From Candidatus Fermentithermobacillaceae bacterium (GTDB taxonomy: Bacteria; Bacillota; Sulfobacillia; Fermentithermobacillales; Fermentithermobacillaceae), in NCBI GenBank assembly GCA_012840345.1, contig DULO01000130.1:19383-83382 (forward strand): 64,000 nt of DNA, written 5' to 3'. The translations under genes were made by a program, and so were the position numbers. The notes below the pieces were generated by a model. The model did no database searches and was not told the DNA's origin. It worked only from the letters and a program-made list of their open reading frames with translations. Every line of letters begins with the position of its first letter. Positions within the stretch are counted from its first letter, which is position 1. Shown here one piece after another: positions 43,981 to 52,907 of the stretch.

Positions 43981-44033
43981 GAAGGCGGCATTTTGAGAGA
44001 TGGCGGACCGCGAGCGGCCCGCCTTCTCTTTAT
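43981..44033 (+). terminator. rho-independent terminator after ridA
   Basis: GAAGGCGG (43981-43988) pairs with CCGCCTTC (44019-44026), with GGCGG/CCGCC able to form an inner alternative. TCTTTAT follows. Confidence 0.7.
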
Positions 44034-44078
44034 ATGAGGCATGCTTGTTATGCGAGGTGCTTTGGCCTGGAAGAGAGA

Positions 44079-44912
44079 ATGGGAGCGGAAAATGAGGTCC
44101 GGATCTCGCGCTTCTTGGCGTCAGCCGGGGTAGCGTCGAGGCGCCACGCGGACCTCCTCATCGAACAGGGCAGAGTGCTGGTGAACGGCAGGAGAGCCCG
44201 GCTCGGGGAGAAAGTGCGTCCTTCGGCAGACAAAGTTACTGTGGACGGGCGAGAAGTGACAGCCGAGGAGCCCCGCGTCTACCTGGCCCTAAACAAGCCG
44301 CCGGGGTACTTGTCTACTTGTTCCGACCCGTTCTCCAGGCGGACGGTGCTGTCTTTAGTACGCGGTGTGAAGGAGCGGGTTTTCCCCGTCGGAAGGCTTG
44401 ACCAGGATGCCGACGGGCTCCTGCTGTTGACCAACGATGGCGAGCTTACCTATCTTCTGACCCACCCCAAGCACCATGTGATCAAAGAATACGTGGTTGA
44501 GGTCATCGGAGACCGAGACGAGCGCAAGGTCAAGGAGATGCTGTCCGGGATAATTATCGACGGACGCAAGGTTTCAGCCGATTACGCGGAGTTCTTGCCT
44601 CTTAAGGGTCCCCGGGAGCGGCTTAGGATAGGCGTCCATGAAGGCGAAAAACACCTCGTCAAAAAGATGTGCGCGTGGGCAGGTTACGGCGTGTACCGCC
44701 TTACCAGGACTAAGGTGGGGAGAGTATCCCTGGGCGATTTGCCTATGGGGAAGTGGAGGCACTTAACGCCGGCCGAGGTCAAAGCGCTATACGACGAAGC
44801 GATGGCCGGAAAGGACGGGACACGGGGCAAGGCTAGCCCCAACCACGATGCCAAGCGGCGTCCAGAAAACCCGGCACAGGGGGCTAACCCCGGCCGTGGG
44901 GCCAGAAGATGA
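44079..44912 (+). CDS. rluB: 23S rRNA pseudouridine synthase of the RluB/RsuA family
   Basis: These enzymes isomerise specific uridines in rRNA. ATG 44079 gives 277 residues and places the S4 RNA-binding domain at the N-terminus (RISRFLASAGVASRRHADLLI). The catalytic aspartate lies in GRLDQDADGLLLLTNDGEL. The C-terminal 35 residues are a basic tail. The track start at 44034 has no SD. Its end overlaps a minus-strand small gene by 29 nt. RluB is the usual assignment in Bacillota but RsuA/RluE cannot be excluded. Confidence 0.9.
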   Translation: MGAENEVRISRFLASAGVASRRHADLLIEQGRVLVNGRRARLGEKVRPSADKVTVDGREVTAEEPRVYLALNKPPGYLSTCSDPFSRRTVLSLVRGVKERVFPVGRLDQDADGLLLLTNDGELTYLLTHPKHHVIKEYVVEVIGDRDERKVKEMLSGIIIDGRKVSADYAEFLPLKGPRERLRIGVHEGEKHLVKKMCAWAGYGVYRLTRTKVGRVSLGDLPMGKWRHLTPAEVKALYDEAMAGKDGTRGKASPNHDAKRRPENPAQGANPGRGARR

Positions 44913-45138
44913 TGCCGTAGATGCCCAGCCCGACAGATCCCAGCGACAGATAGCGGATCAAGTCCGCGAGCACCCGCAGAAAGGCCCTGTTTAAGCTGGG
45001 GTTAGCCAGCACGATAGCCTGGGGAAGGGCTTGTGGCGCCGAGTCGAAAAATGAACATATTATGGCGGACAGCAGGAAAACCAGAAACGATGTGAAAGTA
45101 ATAACCCAGGCGAGGTCCTTATCCTTTTCCCAACGCAT
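44884..45138 (-). CDS. small two-helix membrane protein of unknown function
   Basis: An 84-residue ORF on the minus strand starts with ATG 45138 after an excellent SD (GGAGGCGAGG). It has two membrane segments (WVITFTSFLVFLLSAIICSFF, about 11-31, and YLSLGSVGLGIYGIIFW, about 63-79). It converges on rluB, overlapping its 3' end by 29 nt. I do not recognise the family. The strong SD and clean topology support a real gene. Confidence 0.65.
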   Translation of the reverse strand: MRWEKDKDLAWVITFTSFLVFLLSAIICSFFDSAPQALPQAIVLANPSLNRAFLRVLADLIRYLSLGSVGLGIYGIIFWPHGRG

Positions 45139-45230
45139 GCCCTCGCCTCCAGTTTCGGTGTACGTTTTGAGTATTCCAAAGGACGGCCCTTACTAAACTA
45201 GGGACGACAATTGAACAGAGCGCGGCGTTC

Positions 45231-45416
45231 AGGTGCCCTCTTAGGGAGAATAGGGAAGTCCGGTGAGCGAACTACGGTCCCAGCGAACCAAAGTCGCGAA
45301 TCCGGCGCGGTGCCGCCACTGTAACCGGGGAGCCCCCCACAGCGTCCACTGGGCGTGATGCTCGGGAAGGAGTGGGAGCCAGGATCCGGGAGCCAGGAGA
45401 CCTGCCTGAACGCGTT
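45231..45416 (+). promoter_or_regulatory. cobalamin riboswitch
   Basis: The 410-nt gap before btuF contains all conserved cobalamin-aptamer elements in order: AGGTGCC (45231), GGGAA...CCGGTGAG, the core GCCGCCACTGTAACCGGGGAGC (about 45313), and the B12 box AGCCAGGAGACCTGCC (45391-45406). A rho-independent terminator follows at 45470, so control is by transcription termination. A weak TTGAGT/TACTAA pair near 45167-45196 may be the promoter. Confidence 0.97.
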
Positions 45417-45469
45417 GGAACCTGACCTTCGAGCGAAAGGGGGGGACCTGGTGGTACGCTTGAGAGAAC

Positions 45470-45494
45470 CCCCGGCCAAGAGCCGGGGTTTTTT
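45470..45494 (+). terminator. riboswitch-controlled terminator before btuF
   Basis: CCCCGGC (45470-45476) and GCCGGGG (45482-45488) enclose CAAGA and are followed by six T residues. It is the expression platform of the cobalamin riboswitch. Confidence 0.92.
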
Positions 45495-45549
45495 GTGAGA
45501 TGACTTGGCATCGGACGACTCGGCGACAATTCTGGAGGTATCGGAGTAA

Positions 45550-46470
45550 ATGACTATAGCAAGTAAGGCGAATAAGCGCTGGACCAGGCCCGCTTTTCTA
45601 GCCTGGGCGGTCTTGTCCCTCGTCTTTCTCGTCGCGCTGGCGGGCTGCGGTCCGTCTGAGCGGACGTTCAAAGACGGCCTCGGAAACGAGTTTGCCTTGA
45701 AAGGTACTCCTAAGCGCATCGCGTCCCTATCCCCGGCCTTAACCGAGACCGTGTTCGCTCTGGGATTGGGCGACAGGATGGTGGGAGTCTCCACTTACTG
45801 TAACAGGCCCGCCGAGGCTTTGGAGGTAGAGAAGATCGGAGACGCTTACAACATCAACTTCGAGAAACTGGTGGCGCTCAAGCCGGACCTCGTCTTGGTA
45901 GCCGGAACCAAGGACTTTGAGTCCCAGGCCAAGAAGGACATGGACCGGCTCGGGCTGCCTGTCTACGTTTCCGGCCCATCCACCGTGGCCGAAGTCCTGG
46001 CGGACATTGAGAACCTCGCCAAGGTCTTGGGAGTCGAGAAGGCCGGAAAAGAACTGGTGGCCAAACTTCAAGACCAGATAGACGCCGCCACCGCTTCATC
46101 CTCGGGAGACGGAGCCAGACCCAAGGTGTTCGTCGCTATTGACCCCGAGTTGTGGACTGTCGGCCCGACGTCTTTCATAAGCGACGTGATCCGGGTGGCC
46201 GGCGGCGAAAACGTGGTGGGAGACGTACCCGACCAGTACCTCCAAATAAGCATGGAGGACCTTCTGACCAAAGACCCGGATGTTATCCTTATTGCCGTCC
46301 CTGAAGACCAGGCTCAGGCGTTGATGAACCGCCCCGGGTGGGAATCTCTGCGCGCTGTCAAAGAAGGGAAGGTAAGTTTCGTGAACCCGGACCTTATCTC
46401 AAGGCCCGGCCCGGGCGTGGCGGAAGGGATAGCTGAAGTGGCGGCGGCCCTGGCGCCGTCAGGGAAGTAA
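45550..46470 (+). CDS. btuF: cobalamin (corrinoid) ABC transporter substrate-binding lipoprotein
   Basis: This extracellular receptor delivers vitamin B12 to BtuCD. The 306-residue protein has a lipoprotein signal with the lipobox LAGC near residue 36, then the helical-backbone receptor fold (PKRIASLSPALTETVFALG; VGVSTYCNRP). The riboswitch and btuCD neighbours specify corrinoid rather than iron-siderophore transport. ATG 45550 follows GGAGGTATCGGAG. Confidence 0.93.
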   Translation: MTIASKANKRWTRPAFLAWAVLSLVFLVALAGCGPSERTFKDGLGNEFALKGTPKRIASLSPALTETVFALGLGDRMVGVSTYCNRPAEALEVEKIGDAYNINFEKLVALKPDLVLVAGTKDFESQAKKDMDRLGLPVYVSGPSTVAEVLADIENLAKVLGVEKAGKELVAKLQDQIDAATASSSGDGARPKVFVAIDPELWTVGPTSFISDVIRVAGGENVVGDVPDQYLQISMEDLLTKDPDVILIAVPEDQAQALMNRPGWESLRAVKEGKVSFVNPDLISRPGPGVAEGIAEVAAALAPSGK

Positions 46471-46471
46471 G

Positions 46472-47497
46472 ATGAAGTACCGGTCCCGCCAAGGGAAACT
46501 CCTAGCTATATTGCTGTTCCTTTCGGGAGTCGTCCTGCCCTTGGGCTTGTGCTTGGGATCTGTCCGTTTGCCGCTGGGGGGAGTCCTTAGGGCTCTCCTC
46601 AGTGGGCCAAGTGCGTTAATAGAGACCGAGCCCGAGAGCACTTGGTCGACCATCGTCTGGACGCTCCGTTTTCCTAGGGTCGTCCAGGCGTTTGTGGAAG
46701 GCGCGGCGCTGGGCATCGCCGGGGCGGTTATGCAGGGGTTGTTTCGGAACCCAATGGCGGACCCCTATGTGCTCGGTGTGTCCTCCGGCGCGTCCTTGGG
46801 AGCGGTTTTGGGCTTGGTGCTGGGCGTAGGCAGAGCCTTGGGCATATGGGGACTTCCGGCGATGGCCTTCTCTGGCGCCATCTTGTCCACCGCTTTCGTG
46901 TACGGGTTGGCAACCCACAGGGGAAGGACCGACACCTGGACCCTTCTTCTTTCGGGCATCGCCGTGTCCAGCCTCGTGTCCTCGGCCATCGCCCTGCTCA
47001 TGGTCCTGTTTAGAGAACGGGTGGACGAGATCGTCTTCTGGACGCTGGGCGGGCTTACTCGCGCGACATGGAAGTCAGTAGGCGCGTCTTTAGTCTACAC
47101 TGTCCCCGGCTTATTGGTCTTGTGGAAGTCGTCTCGAGCCCTCGACGCCATTTCTTTTGGGGAGGAGACCGCCTTCCATCTGGGAGTCCCGGTCCAAACC
47201 GTAAAAAGAAGGCTTCTCTGGGCGGGGTCTTTGGTGACCGCAGCAAGCGTGGCGTTTACCGGCCCTATCGGTTTTGTGGGACTCATCGTGCCCCACGCGG
47301 TCCGCTTAGCCGCGGGTCCCCGGCACGGTTGGCTCTTGCCCCTATCCGGCCTGGCGGGAGGAAACGTGTTGGTCTTGTCGGACCTATTGGCCAGGAGCGC
47401 TGTGCCGCCTAGGGAGATCCCGGTGGGAGTTGTCACGGCCCTCTTGGGCGCCCCATTTTTCCTCCGTCTTCTTTTCAGGGCAAGGAGGGACGCGTGA
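46472..47497 (+). CDS. btuC: cobalamin ABC transporter permease
   Basis: This FecCD-type permease has 341 residues, about nine to ten membrane segments, and the signatures FRNPMADPYVLGVSSGASLGA, ILSGIAVSSLVSS and GPIGFVGLIVPHAVRLAAGPRH. It begins one base after btuF and overlaps btuD. Confidence 0.94.
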   Translation: MKYRSRQGKLLAILLFLSGVVLPLGLCLGSVRLPLGGVLRALLSGPSALIETEPESTWSTIVWTLRFPRVVQAFVEGAALGIAGAVMQGLFRNPMADPYVLGVSSGASLGAVLGLVLGVGRALGIWGLPAMAFSGAILSTAFVYGLATHRGRTDTWTLLLSGIAVSSLVSSAIALLMVLFRERVDEIVFWTLGGLTRATWKSVGASLVYTVPGLLVLWKSSRALDAISFGEETAFHLGVPVQTVKRRLLWAGSLVTAASVAFTGPIGFVGLIVPHAVRLAAGPRHGWLLPLSGLAGGNVLVLSDLLARSAVPPREIPVGVVTALLGAPFFLRLLFRARRDA

Positions 47498-48282
47498 TGG
47501 ACAAGATGGTGCTTAAGGCGCAAGACCTCGAATTCGGGTTTGGGCCGGACCCGGTGCTCAAGGGCGTGTCTTTGGAGGTTCAGGAAGGCACCGTGTGCGC
47601 GGTCGTCGGTCCCAACGGGTCCGGGAAGAGCACGCTTCTTAGGACCATATCCGGTTACCTGACCCCTCGGAAAGGATACGTCGAGGTAGCCGGCGTAAAC
47701 GTCCACCAAGCTCCCTTTTCCTTGCGCAGCCGGTTAGTCACTTATTGCGGAGACGATGGCGCGCCGTCCTTCGCGTTCAGCGTCAAGGAGACGGTGCTGC
47801 TGGGAAGATACGCGGGAAGTCATGAGGACCCGTCAGTCGACTTGGCCGCCGCCGAACAGGCTATGCGAGCGGTGGACGTTTGGAAACTCAAGGACAGGGC
47901 CATTACCGAGCTTTCCTCAGGTGAAAGGCAGAGGGTCTACCTGGCCAGGGCCATATGTCAGGATCCGGAAGTGTTCTTGCTGGATGAACCTACCGCGCAT
48001 CTGGACATGTCTTACGAAATCATGGTCATGGAAACGGTGGGCAGGATGGCGTCCTCGGGAAAGACGTTCTTAATGGTGGTCCACGATCTCAATTTGGCTC
48101 TTAGGTACGCCTCCAAGGTCGTCTGCATGAAAAACGGGAAGATTGTGTGGACCGCCGCTCCAGACGAAGTAACCGCGGAAATGGTGCGCGCTGTCTATGG
48201 GGTGGAAGCCCTGGTCCTGAAACACGACACCTTGGGGACCCCCATGATAATCCCCGTATCGCGGTCGGATGACGGGCGCTAG
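47494..48282 (+). CDS. btuD: cobalamin ABC transporter ATP-binding protein
   Basis: The 262-residue ATPase has Walker A GPNGSGKST, signature LSSGERQRV, Walker B VFLLDEPTAHLD and H-loop VVHDLN. It starts at GTG 47494 (or ATG 47497) after AAGGAGGG, overlapping btuC. Its TAG stop lies in CTAG that also encodes the stop of the convergent gene. Confidence 0.94.
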   Translation: MMDKMVLKAQDLEFGFGPDPVLKGVSLEVQEGTVCAVVGPNGSGKSTLLRTISGYLTPRKGYVEVAGVNVHQAPFSLRSRLVTYCGDDGAPSFAFSVKETVLLGRYAGSHEDPSVDLAAAEQAMRAVDVWKLKDRAITELSSGERQRVYLARAICQDPEVFLLDEPTAHLDMSYEIMVMETVGRMASSGKTFLMVVHDLNLALRYASKVVCMKNGKIVWTAAPDEVTAEMVRAVYGVEALVLKHDTLGTPMIIPVSRSDDGR

Positions 48283-49934
48283 ACCGGGCGGCGGACCGCG
48301 AACCTCACTTTGGCGCCAGGGCGCAGCTGGCCCGCGACTCCAAGGTACTTGGACTCCAGCACAGCGATTCGCTTGTAGCCGCCGGTCGTCTGAGCGTCGG
48401 CGGTCAAAAGCAGGGGACTTCCGTCGGACGGCACTTGGATGGTGCCCGGTACAACGGGAGACGACAAAATGTCCCCGCCGAACCCGGCAAGAGTTGGCCC
48501 GTCGAAACGGAGCCCCATCCTGTCCGACTCCGGCCTTACCGAGTAGACTCCGCCGCACAGGGCGCGAAGCGCGTCAGGATGGCCTTCCGGACCCGGGATT
48601 ATGCCCAAGACTACCTCGCCTGTTCCAGAGAATACGCTTTGGTATTCTTCGGGCAAAGGCATGGAACCGGCGGGCACTCTGGGCAGTATCTCTTCGTGTT
48701 CCGCCGAGGGTCCTACGCGGACAACGTCTCCGGCTCGTAAGGGGCGCCCGGCAAAGCCTCCGAATCTCCCTCTCAAGTACGTCGACGCCGAACCCATCAC
48801 TTTCTCGACGCTGATCCCGCCCGCGACAGCAAGGTACGCGCGGCAGCCTGTGGGCATGGAGCCTATCTCCAGCACTGATCCTTTCGGCACCAGCAGGGGA
48901 CTGGTCGTGTCCACAGGGTCGCCGTTTAGAAACGCCGGCGCGGGAGCGCCCGCGATCGACACGGTCAAGGATGTCTCGGCACGGATTCTGGCGCCCAGCA
49001 AGGTCATCTCCAAGGCGGGCGAGTACGGCGGGTTGCCGCACATCATATTTGCCCTCTTGTAGGAGACGAGATCGGCCGCTCCCGAAACGGGGACTCCCAG
49101 TTTTCTGTACCCGTGGCGCCCTCCGTCGACTACCAACGTGAGAAAGCCCGGATTCTCGATGGTAAAGCCCGGGACCGAGTGAGGCGCCAGAGGCGCCGGG
49201 TTGGCATGTCCCGGCGTTTGACCGTGAGCGGTTTCCGGCGCGTTTGCGGGCGGGTTGAAACGCCGGTCATCTCTGTCCACAGGCACGAGCCGGATAGTAT
49301 CGCCGGGGTGTAGAAGCGAAGGATCGTCCCTTAATGGGGAGAACAGTTCCAACCGAGTGCGCCCGATGATCCGCCAGCCTCCGGGACTATCCCACGGGTA
49401 AATCCCCGTCTGGTTTCCGGCGATCCCGACAGAACCGGCTGGGACGCGTTTTCGGGGTTCGGGAAGCCTCTCTAGCGCGATCCTTTCGTCTATCCCGCCC
49501 AGATACGGAAAACCCGGCGTGAACCCCAGCATGTAGACGCGGTAGTCCCGGCCGGAGTGCAGCTTCACTATCGTTTCGGGGCTCATGCCAAGCCTTTCGG
49601 AGGCCCACTGGAGGTCAGGGCCTTCCTCGCCGCCGTAAAGTACCGGTACCTGGACCAAGCGGCCAGACCGCCGGGCCAATCCTGGCAGAGAGCCGGCGAG
49701 CCGGCGCAGGAGTTCCCTCGTGAATCCTTCTATGTATGACGCCCGCACCCGGGACCTATCGAAATGCACGCAGAAAGAAGAGTAGGCAGGCTGCGCCTCG
49801 ATGATCCCGGGCACCCGGCTCTCTTCCAGGGCGGAACAGGCCGCGAGCACCAGGTCATTTATCTCTTCGGATACTTCTTGACCCAGTGTGACCAGGAGGG
49901 CACCGTCGCCCAACGGACAGAACGCAGCTTCCAT
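48279..49934 (-). CDS. 5-oxoprolinase subunits B and C fused (PxpB-PxpC)
   Basis: PxpABC opens 5-oxoproline (pyroglutamate) to glutamate with ATP. The N-terminal 230 residues are the PxpB/KipI (AHS1) domain with MLGFTPGFPYLGGIDERIALERLPEPRKRVPAGSVGIAGNQTGIYPW-type family pattern. After a linker of about 35 Pro/Ala-rich residues, the PxpC/KipA (AHS2) domain starts (FLTLVVDGGRHGYRKLGVPVSGAAD). The fused 551-residue form is less common than two separate genes. PxpA follows upstream on the same strand 3 nt away. Confidence 0.93.
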   Translation of the reverse strand: MEAAFCPLGDGALLVTLGQEVSEEINDLVLAACSALEESRVPGIIEAQPAYSSFCVHFDRSRVRASYIEGFTRELLRRLAGSLPGLARRSGRLVQVPVLYGGEEGPDLQWASERLGMSPETIVKLHSGRDYRVYMLGFTPGFPYLGGIDERIALERLPEPRKRVPAGSVGIAGNQTGIYPWDSPGGWRIIGRTRLELFSPLRDDPSLLHPGDTIRLVPVDRDDRRFNPPANAPETAHGQTPGHANPAPLAPHSVPGFTIENPGFLTLVVDGGRHGYRKLGVPVSGAADLVSYKRANMMCGNPPYSPALEMTLLGARIRAETSLTVSIAGAPAPAFLNGDPVDTTSPLLVPKGSVLEIGSMPTGCRAYLAVAGGISVEKVMGSASTYLRGRFGGFAGRPLRAGDVVRVGPSAEHEEILPRVPAGSMPLPEEYQSVFSGTGEVVLGIIPGPEGHPDALRALCGGVYSVRPESDRMGLRFDGPTLAGFGGDILSSPVVPGTIQVPSDGSPLLLTADAQTTGGYKRIAVLESKYLGVAGQLRPGAKVRFAVRRPV

Positions 49935-49937
49935 GCG

Positions 49938-50720
49938 CTACCTCCCTGCGCTCCGTGACAAGGGAAGCACGTCCACGCCCGCGCGCTCCAGGGCTTCCCG
50001 CACCGCGCGGGCTATGTCTGGGGCTCCCGGCGTGTCGCTGTGGATGCAGAGAGTATCTACGTTTATGTTCACGGGCTTGCCGTCGTACGAGATAACCGAG
50101 CCTTGGTTCACCATGGCTACCGCTCTCTCCGCGATTTGGTCCGGATCGTGCAACACTGAGCCGGGCTTGAGCCTGCTCACAAGCGAGCCGTCGCTATTGT
50201 AGGCACGGTCGCAGAAACCCTCAGCCGCGTAGGGCAGTCCCACTTTCCGGGCCGCCTCGAGGGAAAGGGAACCCGCCAGTCCGACCAGGATGATGGTTTC
50301 CCCCGGTTCAACGCACCGGGCCACGCCCCTTGCCACCGCCGCCGCGATTTTCTCATCCGAAGCCGCCATGTTGTACAAAGAACCGTGAGGTTTGACGTGG
50401 GTCAAGGGCTTTCCCAAAGAACGGGCAAACGCTTTGACTGCGCCTACCTGGTACACAATGAAGGACTCGATTTCCGAAGGAGCCATCTTGATCTCCCGGC
50501 GGCCAAACCCTTGCAGGTCGGGGTAACCCGGGTGGGCGCCTATAGACACGCCTTTTTCCGCGCAGATTCCAGAGACGCGGTCCATCACCACCGGGTCGCC
50601 GGCGTGCAAACCACACGCGATGTTCGCGGATGTGACATATGACAGGAGACGTTCGTCATCGCCAAGAACCCACCGTCCGAAGCTTTCGCCGGTATCCGTA
50701 TTCAGGTCTATGTACGGCAT
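49938..50720 (-). CDS. pxpA: 5-oxoprolinase subunit PxpA (LamB/YcsF family)
   Basis: PxpA is the partner of the PxpBC fusion for 5-oxoproline cleavage. ATG 50720 follows GGGAGGGGAAAG; the track start at 50768 lies beyond. The 260-residue protein begins MPYIDLNTDTGESFG and has TSANIACGLHAGDP and SIGAHPGYPDLQGFGRR, diagnostic for the family. It is the first gene of the minus-strand pair. Confidence 0.95.
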   Translation of the reverse strand: MPYIDLNTDTGESFGRWVLGDDERLLSYVTSANIACGLHAGDPVVMDRVSGICAEKGVSIGAHPGYPDLQGFGRREIKMAPSEIESFIVYQVGAVKAFARSLGKPLTHVKPHGSLYNMAASDEKIAAAVARGVARCVEPGETIILVGLAGSLSLEAARKVGLPYAAEGFCDRAYNSDGSLVSRLKPGSVLHDPDQIAERAVAMVNQGSVISYDGKPVNINVDTLCIHSDTPGAPDIARAVREALERAGVDVLPLSRSAGR

Positions 50721-50753
50721 GTCTTTCCCCTCCCGCGTAACCCTTCCACCGTC

Positions 50754-50759
50754 ATTATA
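50754..50759 (-). promoter_or_regulatory. candidate -10 of the pxp operon
   Basis: On the minus strand a perfect TATAAT lies about 35 nt before the pxpA start. A matching -35 is not evident. The rest of the 240-nt gap toward the 50963 gene shows no recognisable element. Confidence 0.4.
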
Positions 50760-50962
50760 CATGGGCAATACATGGGACAGGGTCCTTGCCCGTAGAATGT
50801 GTGGAAAACCCGCAGGGCGGGAGATACTACCAGGTTAGAAGGAGAAAGGCGCGTAGGTTCAGGTAGGCAAACCGGTCGGTTCGGGAGGAACAGCCAAGCC
50901 CGCAAGTGTCGGCCGGCCGCAAGGGGCAGGAGAGGCGCGGCGAAGCACGGGGTGGTGAGGAG

Positions 50963-51550
50963 ATGGACGTTAGCCGAAGGGCGAGGGCAAAGGAGAGTTC
51001 CGATTCAGGTTTCTTGGACAAATGGCTTCCCAGGACAGCCGCGATCCTGTTGTGCGTCGTCGCCGTGGTACAGGGATTGTTGAGGTACGAAGACATGAGG
51101 ACCCTCTTGAACGAATCACTCAGGCTGGAGGGCGAGCCGCTTGCCCGCGCCATCGCGGGATTGGACCGTCCCGCGTACCCGTGGCTTGATTCTATGGTCG
51201 CGTCCTCAGATGCGAAAGCCGTGGAGACTGACGAGACCGGGGAAAGCGGCAAGCCCACCGGGAACGCCGGCAAGACCGGGGAGGCCGCCCGAGGCGTTAT
51301 CTACCTCCGCCTGTTGTCGAAACCCAAAGGGGAAGTATGGGCTTTGGTAAACGGGAGAGCCGTGAAGCTGATAACAGAAGACGACGGGGTCTTGGCGTGC
51401 AAAGACGGCGACCTCATAGAAATCTTGTGTGAAAAGGGAGAAGCCAACGTCCTCGTCACCTACGTAAGCGACAATCTGGCTCAGCCCGCCCAAGGAGTGT
51501 GGGTCAAAGGTTCCGGGATCCTCTTCTTATCCAGAGTGACCGCTAAGTGA
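50963..51550 (+). CDS. membrane-anchored protein of unknown function upstream of cmk
   Basis: ATG 50963 gives 195 residues; the track start at 50906 has no SD, whereas GGGGTGG/GAGGAG precede the ATG. It has one membrane segment (TAAILLCVVAVVQGLL, about residues 26-42), a helical region, a low-complexity Gly/Thr/Glu linker (ETGESGKPTGNAGKTGEA), and a C-terminal beta-rich domain of about 70 residues (LVNGRAVKLITEDDGVLACKDGD). That last part resembles small sandwich domains, but I cannot name the family. It overlaps cmk as GTGA, so it is co-translated. Confidence 0.7.
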   Translation: MDVSRRARAKESSDSGFLDKWLPRTAAILLCVVAVVQGLLRYEDMRTLLNESLRLEGEPLARAIAGLDRPAYPWLDSMVASSDAKAVETDETGESGKPTGNAGKTGEAARGVIYLRLLSKPKGEVWALVNGRAVKLITEDDGVLACKDGDLIEILCEKGEANVLVTYVSDNLAQPAQGVWVKGSGILFLSRVTAK

Positions 51551-52329
51551 TCTTTCGCCGGGGAAGGATTCCCGCCGGCGTTCCTCGAAAACTACTGCTC
51601 ATGAGCGACAAGTCAAAGGTTGGCAATCCTGATAAGCCGAAAATGCGTAAACTGCGCATCGCTATCGACGGGCCGGCAGGCGCGGGCAAGAGCACTGTGG
51701 CCCGGATGCTGGCTCAAAAACTAGGATACTTGTACCTGGACACCGGGGCCATGTATAGGGCTTTAGCCGTTACAGCCGTGGACAAGGGTATTGACCTTAA
51801 CGACCCTGTCAAGTTGGGCGAAATGGCCCGCCAGGTTGACATGCGGGTTAGAGAGGATAACGGCGTTTTTCGGGTATGGGTCGATGGCGTCGAACTTACG
51901 GACAGGCTCCGTGGGCCGGAGACGGACAGAGCGGTTAAGCTCTTGGCCATGGCCAGGCCCGTCCGCGAAGTCCTGGTAGCTATCCAGCGCAAGCTGGCGG
52001 AGGCCGGAGGCGTCGTGATGGAAGGCCGGGACATCACCAGCGTCGTCTTGCCCGATGCCGAGGTCAAAGTGTTTCTCACCGCGTCTTTGGAAGAGCGCGT
52101 CAGGCGCCGTTGGAAAGAGCTAAAAGACCGGGGCATCCAGGTCGAGTGGGATGAAGTCAAGGAAGAAATGGTGTCCAGAGACCAGAAGGACCAAGAGAGG
52201 ACCTGGGGACGTCTAGTTCAGACAGAGGACTCGGTCTTTATCGATTCTTCTAGGATGACGAAGGAAGAGGTGTGTTCCGCGATAGCGGAACTATGCGAGG
52301 CGAGGACGCGGTGCTGTACCGGTTCATAA
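51547..52329 (+). CDS. cmk: cytidylate kinase
   Basis: Cmk phosphorylates CMP and dCMP. The Walker A motif AIDGPAGAGKSTVARM and LYLDTGAMYRALA, with EGRDITSVVLPDAEVKVFL, are clear. The start is unresolved: GTG 51547 overlaps the previous stop (260 residues), while ATG 51601 or 51643 would give 242 or the usual 228 residues but without an SD. The order cmk-plsC-ispH-rpsA is common in Clostridia. Confidence 0.93.
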   Translation: MIFRRGRIPAGVPRKLLLMSDKSKVGNPDKPKMRKLRIAIDGPAGAGKSTVARMLAQKLGYLYLDTGAMYRALAVTAVDKGIDLNDPVKLGEMARQVDMRVREDNGVFRVWVDGVELTDRLRGPETDRAVKLLAMARPVREVLVAIQRKLAEAGGVVMEGRDITSVVLPDAEVKVFLTASLEERVRRRWKELKDRGIQVEWDEVKEEMVSRDQKDQERTWGRLVQTEDSVFIDSSRMTKEEVCSAIAELCEARTRCCTGS

Positions 52330-52907
52330 AAGGGCTCTTCTATCTGTGGATTCGGTTGTTTATGCGAGTTAAGGTTTACGGCAAAGAAAGAATGCCCAAA
52401 GAAGGCGCCTACATCGTTTGCGCCAACCACATGTCCTGGTGGGACCCTATCCTAGTAGCCCAGTTGACGCCTCGCGTAATACACTTCATGGCCAAAAAAG
52501 AGCTTTTTGAGATCCCCATAATCGGCCCCGCTTTCAGGTTGGTCAACGCCTTTCCCGTAGACAGGGGCAAGGCCGACATCAAGGCTATCAGGGATTCCCT
52601 GGATATCCTAAAGAAGGGCGAGGTACTCGGCATCTTTCCTGAAGGGACCCGAAAACACGATCCCGACAAGCTCGCCGAGGTCCATGGCGGAGCTGCCCTG
52701 GCCGCGCTCCGCGGGGGGGCGCCCATAGTTCCTATCGCCCTGAGAGGAAGGTACGGTATCGGTTCGACCATAAAAGTCGCCATCGGAGAGCCGTTTACCC
52801 TAAGGCCCAGCCACGAGAGGTTTTCTGTGGACGTCGCGGAAGGTTCCAAGAGAATAGCCCAGGAGATAACCGAGTTGTGGCGAGAGATAGACGGGGAGGG
52901 AGCCTAG
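52311..52907 (+). CDS. plsC: 1-acylglycerol-3-phosphate acyltransferase
   Basis: PlsC adds the second acyl chain to make phosphatidic acid. GTG 52311, just after GAGG in GCGAGGCGAGGACGCG, gives 198 residues and a normal N-terminus (MLYRFIKGLFYLWIRL). The HxxxxD motif is NHMSWWDP, and GIFPEGTR follows. It overlaps cmk by 19 nt and abuts ispH. Confidence 0.93.
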   Translation: MLYRFIKGLFYLWIRLFMRVKVYGKERMPKEGAYIVCANHMSWWDPILVAQLTPRVIHFMAKKELFEIPIIGPAFRLVNAFPVDRGKADIKAIRDSLDILKKGEVLGIFPEGTRKHDPDKLAEVHGGAALAALRGGAPIVPIALRGRYGIGSTIKVAIGEPFTLRPSHERFSVDVAEGSKRIAQEITELWREIDGEGA

